Under the pieces are notes generated by a model. That model made no database searches. It was not told where the DNA came from and saw only the letters and a list, made by a program, of their open reading frames with translations. Source: an uncultured Bacilli bacterium (GTDB lineage: Bacteria > Bacillota_I > Bacilli_A > RF39 > UBA660). Taken from it: a stretch of 9,886 nt of DNA. Shown one piece after another: positions 1-8,110 of this stretch (the stretch's first letter is position 1; every line of letters begins with the position of its first letter). The DNA lies in contig CAKONA010000028.1 in the NCBI GenBank assembly GCA_934096785.1, positions 1 through 9,886 on the forward strand. Reading direction: 5' to 3'. The position numbers and the translations under genes are program-made.

Positions 1-1058
1 CTAGTAACTATATTACCATTTGCTGTACTTCTATTATTAGATTTACTATTATAAGTAACTCTTAATTGAACAGTACCACTATCATTACCATTACTATCAT
101 ATCCACCTATTACATTACATCCTACTGTTATATTAGATAATTCACTACTAGTAGCATAGTATTTAAACTCATTAACAGAAGAATCAGTTAAACCAGTTAT
201 ACTATTAACCATATATTTACTCATAGATTGTCTAAAGTTTTTAAACTTAGTTATATCATCTTTACTATCAAATGCTTTAATTGATCCATTTATAACTTCA
301 CAACTTCTAATCTTACCACCTGATATGCTTTGTCCTGAACCATTAGGTAATTGATTAAACTCCATAACATAATCCATACCACCAGTAGTACTCTTATTAT
401 TACATGTTTTACTTGATGTACTATAAGCACCACTATTAGCAAGATAACCTATTGAATAGAAGTTAAGTATTCCTGATGTAACAAGTGTTTCATCATTTCT
501 ATTATTGTTACCACTATTATCATCGTCATCATCATCAGAACCATCTGGTATATTAGGTGTATACTTAATGGTTGTTTTTCTTCCATCTGGACAAGTAACA
601 ACGCCAGTGTCTCCACCTTTTCCGCCATCACTATTTTCACCATCAGATTGACTATATAATGTTTCTAAAATACCACTTACTAATGTATCTAAATTTACAT
701 CAAATGATGTATCTTTTATATTAGCACTTCCGCCTGAACTAGTTCTAACTTTAACACTAGCTTTAGGAGGTTCTTCATATATATCATAGAAATCTAATTC
801 ATATGTTTTATTATTAGTAACACTCTCTGCGAATCTTCTAATAAATACTTCAACAAATTTTTGTTCAGACATTACAAGTCTACCAGTTGTTCTATAAGTA
901 CCATAATCTACGGCATCCACCATAGAAGATTCCATAACCTCACGGGCTAAATAGAAATCTTCTTCTGATGTTGATGTCATTCTTTGTACTAAAAGCAAGA
1001 TGATTATTATAACTACTCCGCATAATACTACAAAGTATCCCCAAAATGATTGTTTCAT
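1..1058 (-). CDS. Membrane-anchored, pilin-like surface protein (3' end beyond window)
   Basis: A frame is open from the ATG at 1058 to the left edge: 352 residues with no stop, so the C-terminus is missing. The protein starts MKQSFWGYFVV, with a single hydrophobic helix at about residues 8-24. An acidic/polar helix follows, including YLAREVMESSMVDAVDYG (residues 37-53). This layout resembles TadE-type pseudopilins, but I cannot assign the family firmly. Residues 138-190 are a low-complexity Ser/Gly/Asn linker with six consecutive Asp at 174-179. The rest is an Asn/Ser/Gly-rich extracellular domain with four Cys (156, 219, 253, 314). The start is well supported: an AGGTGG ribosome-binding site lies inside the last codons of the upstream gene, and the two genes overlap by one base (TAATG), implying translational coupling. 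Role is inferred: a minor pilus-like or surface-assembly component made with the giant Cys-rich protein. Confidence 0.85.
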   Translation of the reverse strand, partial: MKQSFWGYFVVLCGVVIIIILLLVQRMTSTSEEDFYLAREVMESSMVDAVDYGTYRTTGRLVMSEQKFVEVFIRRFAESVTNNKTYELDFYDIYEEPPKASVKVRTSSGGSANIKDTSFDVNLDTLVSGILETLYSQSDGENSDGGKGGDTGVVTCPDGRKTTIKYTPNIPDGSDDDDDDNSGNNNRNDETLVTSGILNFYSIGYLANSGAYSTSSKTCNNKSTTGGMDYVMEFNQLPNGSGQSISGGKIRSCEVINGSIKAFDSKDDITKFKNFRQSMSKYMVNSITGLTDSSVNEFKYYATSSELSNITVGCNVIGGYDSNGNDSGTVQLRVTYNSKSNNRSTANGNIVT

Positions 1059-4000
1059 TAATTACCACCTTCCCCTGGATTTGAGAATTTCTTAGTCACT
1101 ATATCATAACTATTATTAGGTTGACTAATCTCATCTAAGAATGCTGATTTACATCTATAGAATCCTTTTAATCCATTAGTACTATTTTTATCTTTTACTA
1201 AGTCACAAGATAAGTAACTTGAATCTTGATATCCTACCTTTTTAAGTTCTTGTTGTGTATTGTATTCTCTTATTCTATTGATTGCTGTAGGTGTAAGAAC
1301 AAAACTATATTTTATATTACTATCATCAGTAAATATATCAGTTCCTTTTTTCTCTACTTTTCTAATTACTTCTTTTCCAACAGTTGTTGACCAGTTAACT
1401 CCTGCAGGTCTTTCTGTTTTATTAGGGAACAAATCATTTAAATCTACATTTCTATATGTAAATCCATATCCTTTAGAGTTACCTTTCTTAAGATCAAAGT
1501 TACTACACTCACTCTTTATTACTGGAACACCAGCTACTAATTTATAACAACTGTTTTTACATGCACTTAAGTCTAACTTACCATCTTTAGTCTTAGTAGC
1601 ACAATCATATAAGTTAGTTGTGTTATATACATCATATGAACATGTATAATCTAGTGATACATTATCATCAGTAGTTATCTTAACATTTTCAATATGTTGT
1701 TTAACACTATAGTTACCAGTTTTACCGCCTGTTGTTAATCCATTACTTACTGGATATTCTTCATTTCCAAGTGGTGTACTTAAACCAGAACCTCTATCAC
1801 TTTGAGTAACACTTCCTGTATAAGCACTAGCACTAAATTTATCACTTCTCCAGAAGTCTGTCTCAGTTATTATTGTAAATGATGCAAAGTCATTAGTTGG
1901 AAGATTAATTGTTCCTGTATTCGTGCATTTAGCATCAGTTCTATCTCCACTACATTGTATTAATTGATGAGCTACAAGTGCATTAGGTTTTCTAATTTCA
2001 ACTTCCTCATCTTTAACATATCTATAACAATCAGGATTAGCATCACTAGTATTCTTACAGAAATATGTTTCATTTAAGTTTTTAGAAGGTAATGTCTTAG
2101 TTTCCTTTTCTATTGTTACATTTTTTCCATATAATTCATCTTCATATTCAAGTGTCATATCAGCACATTCATCATTAGCAGCATCACATACACTTTCTTT
2201 TAACATTATGTTTTTAGCAGAACCAAGAGCACTCTTATTAATACTAGCAGCAACAGTTCCGTGATGTGATGTACTTACACTTTGATATACATCTTGTATC
2301 TTAGGTGCTGTATTACCACTTGCTACATACATATTACAATTTTGTAAATCATATATCAATTGAGCAACAGCATCTAATTTAGATTTATATGCTGAGTAAG
2401 CAGTTGCTTCGCCATTTTTAGCTAAGTTTGGATTACCAGCTCTACCTGCTTGACAAGTACCAGTTGTGTTTTGTCCATAGTCACAATTACATCGGTATGT
2501 AGGTATTGGTTTTCCATCAGCATCAGTTCCACCACCACAAGTTTCACAATTACAGCTTGTTGCTTGACATCCACTTGCTTGATTCAATTTACCATCACTA
2601 ATGTTATATGAACCGCTCTTTTTACAATTTAGTCCAAAAGTTACACCTTTAGTAGTTCCAGATGAAATAGTACAATAACTATATTTTTGACTACTTCCTT
2701 TCTTTGGCCAATATAGATAAGAGTCTATTGCAGACAATGTCCTACTCTTTTCACACTTACCTGGACAACCAGTTCCTCTATAACAATCAACTGCTGGAAT
2801 TTGTACCTTATCAGGTCCTCCATTTGATTTTTCCCAACTATAAATAGATTCTTTTTGCTTCCAATTTTGATAAGCCTTCATCATATTTTTAACAGCTTGA
2901 TCATACATTTGTAACCATGTTTTACCTTTTTTATTAGGTTTATCATAATATATTTCTGAAGTACATTGTTTCTTTTGAAGAACTATACTTGTAAGTGCTA
3001 CATCTGTTCTAACAGTAGTATCTACATCATCATCACAAGCAATAAGTGCAGGGCCAATATCATATCTAAATTGCATACCAGCATATACTGTTTTCTTATT
3101 TGCTAAATAGAATACTACTTCTTTACGACAGAATACTGTACATACATCACTATTAAGTCCAAGTTCTCCAGCATCTCTTTCAAATTGTTTTTGATCATTT
3201 GTATTACATGGGTTAAGTATACAGTTCATATAAGGATCTGACTTATCAAACTTATCATAACCATCATAATTATTACCACAGCTTGCTTTACCACCATCTG
3301 TAAGTGTCTTACTACTAGGACCAAAGTTAGTACATTTAGTCTGATCATTACAAGGACAACTTACTGATACTGTCCTAGTGAATTTTTGATCACTATCAGT
3401 ACTCTTAGATGTTTGTTCAACCCTATATTTATTAAATGCCGCTGTAAGCATTATTTGATATGAGTTAGGACTAGCACAGTTTCTATACTCACGAATTACT
3501 CCATTAGAAGTATAACCTTTTAATGTAACTTCAAATGTATATTTCAAATTAGTTGTTGTTGATGTAGTTGTTACTACACAAACCTTTTCACCTTTTACTT
3601 CAACTGTACATTTTTCTTTAGTACAATTTGCTGCGATTTGACCAGCAGGTATTAATGTCTTCTTACCATTCTTTTCTACAAATACTTGTGTATAAATTCT
3701 ACAAGCAGAATTCTTATTAAGTATTTCTTCTTTAGTACATTCTAATTTATATTGTTTAGATGTTACTGATGATGTTGTACTTTGTTCTACAAATGTTTTA
3801 GGCCATGCTGCTGTCATTGTAGCTCCACCTATATTATTCTTAGTAGTATTTATTTTAAATCCATTATCAGTTCCACCAAGCATTCCATCTAAGAATTTAC
3901 CACCCTTACCATTAAACATAGCGAGTGCTTTATTAAATAGTTCAATTGATAATTTATAACTATGATTATTACCTACATCTCCACAAAGAACACCTAAGTT

Positions 4001-5014
4001 ATTAGCATTCTTGTTTTCAGCACAATCATTACCTTTATATCCCTTACTAGCAGCAATTGCAGTATTTAAGTAAACAGGTGTATTTGTATAATAATCAAAT
4101 TCTCCATTTTCAAGTCCTATTTCATTAAGTCCACTAATTGCATTTCCTTTTATTTTTCCATAATATGAAGCCCACATTCTAAGTGCTGTTGTTATAGAAC
4201 CAAAACCATATTTACCATTATCTACATAAGTAACACTTCCATCCGCTGCATTAGATGGTGTCATAGTATAATATAGTATTTGAGCAAGCCCACAATAATA
4301 ATGCTTTTGTAATTTATCATCACAGTCGCTTAAGTTTACTTCTTTATTTAAACAGTATTGAGTTCCATGAGGTCCTCTTTTACCAGGCTGTAAACAGAAT
4401 GCATTATCTACTGTACCACTTTTTGATTTTAATAAGTAGTGCCATATAGTTGAAGGTTGTATCTTATCAGTATAACTTCCACCTGTTGATGAGTTTGAAT
4501 AGTTAACTCCGATTTTATAAGTTGTATTATCTTGGTCAGCAGAACAACTACTGTTACAACTTCTAGTATAATTAAGACAAGCTTGATTACATGTATTACG
4601 ATTAGCAAACTTTTTACCAGAAAGTTTACATAACCATTGATTTCCTGATGCAGAACATGTAGTTCCTTTAGCTTTATAAGTTCTACAAGCTTCAGGTTTT
4701 AAATTCTTAGCACCATCTAAATCACATTTATATTTTTGATCAACTATTTTATAACTACACGCAGATGAATCACTACTACCAGTTGCTTTCTTACAAGCAG
4801 CTTTTGCTGCACTTAGTCCTCTATAAGTATTAGTATCATAATTATAATTTGTAATCTCATAAACTTGTTTAGGTCCATAAGATGCTATCCAGTGATATCC
4901 AACAGTAGTAGCAGGTTGACTAACAATTGTAACTCTATCATTAGCACTCTCTGCATTAACATAACCTATACATAATAATAAAGATATAAATAGTACACTT
5001 AACTTCTTTTTCAT
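1058..5014 (-). CDS. Giant secreted cysteine-rich surface protein with thioester-domain-like region
   Basis: A 1,318-residue exported protein. MKKKLSVLFISLLLCIGYVNA is a clear signal peptide (cleavage after about residue 21). The mature part has about 58 cysteines, mostly in close pairs, for example 142/146, 153/157, 553/555, 625/629 and a dense cluster at 816-844. Residues about 165-290 look like a thioester domain of Gram-positive adhesins: AFCLQPGKRG with Cys207, a helix LAQILYYTM at 243-251, then FGSITTALRMW at 271-281. The last segment sits where TQxAIW carries the thioester Gln, but no Gln is present. The C-terminus (NPGEGGN) has no membrane helix, LPXTG signal or repeats, so it must be held at the surface by partners or released. 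The start follows the upstream stop by 2 nt, with an AAGGA ribosome-binding site inside the upstream coding end. Probable role, by inference: an adhesin or structural subunit of a surface appendage. Most of its length matches no family I can name. Confidence 0.88.
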   Translation of the reverse strand: MKKKLSVLFISLLLCIGYVNAESANDRVTIVSQPATTVGYHWIASYGPKQVYEITNYNYDTNTYRGLSAAKAACKKATGSSDSSACSYKIVDQKYKCDLDGAKNLKPEACRTYKAKGTTCSASGNQWLCKLSGKKFANRNTCNQACLNYTRSCNSSCSADQDNTTYKIGVNYSNSSTGGSYTDKIQPSTIWHYLLKSKSGTVDNAFCLQPGKRGPHGTQYCLNKEVNLSDCDDKLQKHYYCGLAQILYYTMTPSNAADGSVTYVDNGKYGFGSITTALRMWASYYGKIKGNAISGLNEIGLENGEFDYYTNTPVYLNTAIAASKGYKGNDCAENKNANNLGVLCGDVGNNHSYKLSIELFNKALAMFNGKGGKFLDGMLGGTDNGFKINTTKNNIGGATMTAAWPKTFVEQSTTSSVTSKQYKLECTKEEILNKNSACRIYTQVFVEKNGKKTLIPAGQIAANCTKEKCTVEVKGEKVCVVTTTSTTTNLKYTFEVTLKGYTSNGVIREYRNCASPNSYQIMLTAAFNKYRVEQTSKSTDSDQKFTRTVSVSCPCNDQTKCTNFGPSSKTLTDGGKASCGNNYDGYDKFDKSDPYMNCILNPCNTNDQKQFERDAGELGLNSDVCTVFCRKEVVFYLANKKTVYAGMQFRYDIGPALIACDDDVDTTVRTDVALTSIVLQKKQCTSEIYYDKPNKKGKTWLQMYDQAVKNMMKAYQNWKQKESIYSWEKSNGGPDKVQIPAVDCYRGTGCPGKCEKSRTLSAIDSYLYWPKKGSSQKYSYCTISSGTTKGVTFGLNCKKSGSYNISDGKLNQASGCQATSCNCETCGGGTDADGKPIPTYRCNCDYGQNTTGTCQAGRAGNPNLAKNGEATAYSAYKSKLDAVAQLIYDLQNCNMYVASGNTAPKIQDVYQSVSTSHHGTVAASINKSALGSAKNIMLKESVCDAANDECADMTLEYEDELYGKNVTIEKETKTLPSKNLNETYFCKNTSDANPDCYRYVKDEEVEIRKPNALVAHQLIQCSGDRTDAKCTNTGTINLPTNDFASFTIITETDFWRSDKFSASAYTGSVTQSDRGSGLSTPLGNEEYPVSNGLTTGGKTGNYSVKQHIENVKITTDDNVSLDYTCSYDVYNTTNLYDCATKTKDGKLDLSACKNSCYKLVAGVPVIKSECSNFDLKKGNSKGYGFTYRNVDLNDLFPNKTERPAGVNWSTTVGKEVIRKVEKKGTDIFTDDSNIKYSFVLTPTAINRIREYNTQQELKKVGYQDSSYLSCDLVKDKNSTNGLKGFYRCKSAFLDEISQPNNSYDIVTKKFSNPGEGGN

Positions 5015-5016
5015 TA

Positions 5017-5697
5017 TTATTTACTTCCTTTCTTCTTATATATAGTTATAATTACAATATAGAATAAAGATATTACTACTACTGGTATAACTACAAAGTA
5101 CCAATAAGTCTTAATAAAAGACCAAATATTTCCAATTAGACTTTCTTCTTGATTATTTTCTTCAATTAAATTATTAAATCCATCAGTATCTAATGAAGAT
5201 GAATCATAATCTATCGCACAAATATCTTCATCAATATGTTCCTCACAATACTCAGTATCTCTATAAGTATTATAAGCATTTACTGTACGAGTAATAGTTT
5301 TAATCTTTTCACCTGGACATTTTGATTCACTACCACCATAAACATCAATGTTATAAGTCTTCTTCTCAAAATGTATTAGAGAACCTATAACATAAGTATC
5401 AAAGAAATCATCATAAAATCCTTCATACTTTTCACTTGTTTCACTATCAGTTACTTCTACTTTAACTTTATTCTTCATGCCTTTTAAAGACTCTCCAAAA
5501 CTTAAAAAGTATAGATAGTTTCTTTCTCTTTCAATTGTGTTATTTTCCCCAATAATTTCAACATCTTCAACCAAAGTTACATCTAAATCTTCAGCTATAT
5601 TATTTAATTCTTCATCATCACAAACCGCATATAACTTAGGTTGAAATACAAGAATAGACATTAAAATTACTAAGACTAACCTTAACCTTCTTTTCAT
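5017..5697 (-). CDS. Type I membrane protein, four-Cys ectodomain (paralogue A)
   Basis: A 226-residue protein with an N-terminal signal peptide (MKRRLRLVLVILMSILVFQP, cleavage near residue 24), an acidic ectodomain, a linker rich in Asn/Glu, one membrane helix at about 197-220 and a short basic tail (YKKKGSK). The signal lacks a lipobox at Cys26. Cysteines are at 26, 127, 151 and 160. The segment from Cys127 to Cys160 (with AYNTYRD before Cys151) matches the corresponding Cys100-Cys133 segment of the next gene upstream, so the two look like distant tandem paralogues. An AGGTG ribosome-binding site lies close to the ATG. A promoter-like sequence lies just upstream, and the stop is 2 nt from the giant protein's ATG, suggesting linked expression. 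Function is unknown. A membrane anchor or chaperone for the giant Cys-rich protein is a plausible but untested inference. Confidence 0.85.
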   Translation of the reverse strand: MKRRLRLVLVILMSILVFQPKLYAVCDDEELNNIAEDLDVTLVEDVEIIGENNTIERERNYLYFLSFGESLKGMKNKVKVEVTDSETSEKYEGFYDDFFDTYVIGSLIHFEKKTYNIDVYGGSESKCPGEKIKTITRTVNAYNTYRDTEYCEEHIDEDICAIDYDSSSLDTDGFNNLIEENNQEESLIGNIWSFIKTYWYFVVIPVVVISLFYIVIITIYKKKGSK

Positions 5698-5722
5698 ATT
5701 TCACCTACTTTTCCTATTAAAA

Positions 5723-5751
5723 ATTATAACATACTTTTTTTTACATTTCTA
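5723..5751 (-). promoter_or_regulatory. Internal promoter before the 226-residue membrane protein
   Basis: On the minus strand, TAGAAA (5746-5751), a 17-nt spacer and a perfect TATAAT (5723-5728), preceded by TGT (extended -10). It lies in the only sizeable gap inside the operon. The predicted leader is about 19 nt. It would let the 226-residue protein, the giant Cys-rich protein and the pilin-like protein be made independently of the sortase. Confidence 0.65.
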
Positions 5752-5754
5752 CTA

Positions 5755-6393
5755 CTAAATACCATGTTTAACTTTTCTAAGTCTTGCATTAAATATTATT
5801 ATTGTTGACACACTACTAACAGCTACTAATAACACCTCAATTCCCCAATTATAAGTAAAATCTAATATATCATTTAATATTGTTTTAGTTCTACTTGGTA
5901 CTTCTGGTTCTTCTGGTTCAATTCCATTATTATAGTTGTTTATCATACTCTCTAATAATTCCTCAGTTGGTTCATAATTTACAAACTTTGATGAACATAT
6001 ACTTATCTTATTACTATAGTCCTTACATTCACTACTTCCATAGTATTTATTATAATATGGAAGAGTTACTATAATAGAAGTTAAACTACTATTACATGTA
6101 GTAGCCGTAGTACTAACATCAAATTTAGCATTCACTCCTTGTTCTATTCCATCAACTACTACTTCAGTAGTTCCATTAGGAGAATAAGTATTGCTTTCAC
6201 GTGATAAGTACATATTATTAATTACATTATAAAACTTTATACTAAATGTTCCACTCTTAACACTATATGAAGTTTCATACTCTATATTAGAAGCAGCTTT
6301 CTGATATTCAAGAAATACTGTTCTATCACAATCTTCAGCATTCACATACAAAGGAAATAATATAAGTAACAATAATAAAACCTTTTTCTTCAT
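5755..6393 (-). CDS. Type I membrane protein, four-Cys ectodomain (paralogue B)
   Basis: A 212-residue protein, using the ATG at 6393. The alternative ATG at 6402 has its AAAGG directly against the start codon, whereas 6393 has AAGGA 8 nt upstream and begins a compact signal peptide (MKKKVLLLLLILFPLYVNA, residues 1-19). The ectodomain holds four Cys (22, 100, 123, 133), then a Pro/Glu linker EPEEPEVP (159-166), a membrane helix at about 183-203 and a basic tail (RLRKVKHGI). This layout copies a cell-wall sorting signal (linker, helix, positive tail), but no LPXTG or NPQTN motif is seen. Cysteine number and spacing, and a YNKY motif before Cys123, match the neighbouring 226-residue protein. 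It lies 14 nt after the sortase gene and is almost certainly co-transcribed with it. It could be a noncanonical sortase substrate or a membrane-tethered accessory protein; function is unknown. Confidence 0.85.
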   Translation of the reverse strand: MKKKVLLLLLILFPLYVNAEDCDRTVFLEYQKAASNIEYETSYSVKSGTFSIKFYNVINNMYLSRESNTYSPNGTTEVVVDGIEQGVNAKFDVSTTATTCNSSLTSIIVTLPYYNKYYGSSECKDYSNKISICSSKFVNYEPTEELLESMINNYNNGIEPEEPEVPSRTKTILNDILDFTYNWGIEVLLVAVSSVSTIIIFNARLRKVKHGI

Positions 6394-6407
6394 TCTTTTC
6401 ATCCTTT

Positions 6408-8066
6408 CTATTCTTTAATTAAAACTCCATGTACCACTAATCTCTTTTTACCATTACCAGTACAAGTAGATAATGTTATTAATTTATCTCCATACTCTAC
6501 TTTAACATCTGTTTTAAATGTACTTCTTCCTCTAATAAGTTTAACAAAGTCATCAAACTCTTTTTTATTTTCAAATTCAGTCTTTAAGTAATCAGTAGTA
6601 TACTCTACTCTATATCCAGAAAATATCTTAAATTTATATGATTTACCATCAACATCATAGTTTATAATCATATCTTCATTATTCTTTTTATAATTAGATG
6701 AAAGTACATTCTTTAATGTACCAAACATAGTACCATTAGCCATATTATGTCCATAGATTATGTTATTAGTACTTAACTTAACACCATCATTTCTATAATC
6801 CATATAAACCCAACCCATAACACTTTTCTTTTTATAAAAGTCATACTTTAAATAGAAACTATTATCACTATGTTTTACTACCGGATAATTTATTTTAGTA
6901 CCCTTAACTGTTAAAAATCCAACTGTCTCATTATTTATCTTTTTAAGATTACTAAACACTTTAGTAAACTGATACTTATTAGGTTTACTAGTCGTGGTAT
7001 TACCACCCGAATTAGTATTACCACCATTATTACTATTACCACCTGTATTATCATCATCATCTGTTACATCTTCACTATTATTAGTTTTATCATCTAATCT
7101 ATCTAAATCAAAATTATTATCATAAGCATAGCTTCCATTATTAATAGTATTATTTAATTCATCTATACTCATCTTCTCAACATACTCATAAGACTTAACT
7201 ATTATTAAACTAACCATACTTACATATATACACATCAAAGATATAAGTTTAAGATTATTAAATGTTAATTGTTTAAACAAATTATTAATCAAGAATTGAT
7301 TTGAATACACTATTCTAAGTTCACATACATAAGTATCCTTACACTTCTTATTAACTTCTTTAAGCCATCTAAAATTCTTAGTTATAAAATTGTCTTCATC
7401 AAAACCTTGATGCAAAAATATAATTATTTCTCTAGTCTCATCATTTCTAAGTAAATCAATTATCCCTTTTAATAATTCTTTAGAAAACACATACATATGT
7501 ATAGCTTTAAGATTATAATTTATTCTTAAAAACTCTCTCATATCCCTTAATAAATCTGGATAATTCTCTTTAATATCAATATTCTTCTTATAATATAATG
7601 TCTCATAATCAAAAGCATCTTGATTCAACATAAATTTATCAGTTATTTTATATTTATTATATAAGTTAACCTTGACACCTATAACTTTAAATTTATCTCT
7701 TATAAATACAGGCATATAATAACAATCTACATATCTAAGACTCTTAGCATCTAAAAACATTTCATAATCACTTAGTCCAATTGTAGATGCAAAATCTAAT
7801 CTAAGTCTTTCTATATTTAATTCATCTAATATGTATATACTATATTTAAAAGTAATAAGTCTCTTTATAGTAAGTGTATTTATATGTTTATCTTTAAATA
7901 AGTTTATTACATTTTCATAATGTTTCTTATAGAATTTAAGAGTTACTATTATTTTATCATTATAAAACTCTAGCTTATTAACATGTTTAACTTCATCATC
8001 GCTAATAGCTTTATAATCAAAAAATATATTATATGAATCAATTGTCAAAACAATATATTCCTTCAT
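6408..8066 (-). CDS. Class B sortase with large N-terminal cytoplasmic extension
   Basis: A 552-residue transpeptidase expected to cleave sorting signals and attach surface proteins to peptidoglycan or to each other. The catalytic domain occupies about 365-552. It has the class B features INYPVVKHSDNSFYL (392-406), NNIIYGHNM with catalytic His440, LSTCTGNG with nucleophile Cys535, and Arg542 in KKRLVVHGV. One membrane helix lies at about 271-291, followed by a low-complexity linker (305-363) with four Asp and Gly-Gly-Asn repeats. Sortase B is usually about 220-260 residues with a short N-terminal tail. Here about 270 residues precede the helix and must be cytoplasmic, since the catalytic domain is outside. 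That part is unrecognised, although residues 62-133 show LRR-like strands (INTLTI, IERLRL). Start: AGGAG, 6 nt, ATG. It heads the operon with the four downstream surface-protein genes. I withhold the name srtB because the architecture differs. Confidence 0.93.
   Translation of the reverse strand: MKEYIVLTIDSYNIFFDYKAISDDEVKHVNKLEFYNDKIIVTLKFYKKHYENVINLFKDKHINTLTIKRLITFKYSIYILDELNIERLRLDFASTIGLSDYEMFLDAKSLRYVDCYYMPVFIRDKFKVIGVKVNLYNKYKITDKFMLNQDAFDYETLYYKKNIDIKENYPDLLRDMREFLRINYNLKAIHMYVFSKELLKGIIDLLRNDETREIIIFLHQGFDEDNFITKNFRWLKEVNKKCKDTYVCELRIVYSNQFLINNLFKQLTFNNLKLISLMCIYVSMVSLIIVKSYEYVEKMSIDELNNTINNGSYAYDNNFDLDRLDDKTNNSEDVTDDDDNTGGNSNNGGNTNSGGNTTTSKPNKYQFTKVFSNLKKINNETVGFLTVKGTKINYPVVKHSDNSFYLKYDFYKKKSVMGWVYMDYRNDGVKLSTNNIIYGHNMANGTMFGTLKNVLSSNYKKNNEDMIINYDVDGKSYKFKIFSGYRVEYTTDYLKTEFENKKEFDDFVKLIRGRSTFKTDVKVEYGDKLITLSTCTGNGKKRLVVHGVLIKE
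6978..7154 (-). repeat. Low-complexity linker coding repeat in the sortase gene
   Basis: Trinucleotide-rich DNA (GAT, GGT, AAT and ACT codons) encodes an Asp tract and Gly-Gly-Asn/Asn-Ser runs between the membrane helix and the catalytic domain. Such tracts can vary in length between strains. Here they probably serve as a flexible spacer across the cell wall. Confidence 0.6.
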
Positions 8067-8090
8067 AGCACACTCCTAGTATATATAATC

Positions 8091-8099
8091 ATAATACCA
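8091..8099 (-). promoter_or_regulatory. Possible extended -10 promoter of the sortase operon
   Basis: The minus strand reads TGGTATTAT, an extended -10 with the hexamer at 8091-8096, 24 nt before the sortase ATG. A promoter is expected here because a terminator lies immediately upstream. The -35 position falls in the terminator's T-tract and has no good match. A second reading (GTGAAA at 8103-8108, TATATA at 8080-8085) has a 17-nt spacer but would place the start inside the ribosome-binding site. Confidence 0.45.
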
Positions 8100-8110
8100 T
8101 ATTTTCACCT

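Noticed and set aside
449..643. 64-residue minus-strand open frame
   Set aside because: It lies wholly inside the left-edge pilin-like gene in another frame, with a low-complexity Met/Ile-rich product and no ribosome-binding site.
1260..1547. 95-residue plus-strand open frame
   Set aside because: It is antisense to the giant Cys-rich gene, has no Shine-Dalgarno sequence or recognisable domain, and is explained by AT-rich composition.
5017..5697. Cys26 of the 226-residue protein as a lipoprotein attachment site
   Set aside because: The preceding residues are Tyr-Ala-Val, which do not fit the lipobox, and a C-terminal helix already anchors the protein.
5755..5920. VPSRT in the 212-residue protein as a possible sortase motif
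   Set aside because: Its position before a membrane helix and basic tail fits, but the spacing does not match LPXTG or NPQTN, and nothing else supports cleavage there.
7000..7080. Repetitive ACC/ATT-rich DNA as a possible CRISPR or tandem repeat array
   Set aside because: It is in-frame coding sequence for a Gly/Asn/Asp linker, with no regular repeat-spacer structure.
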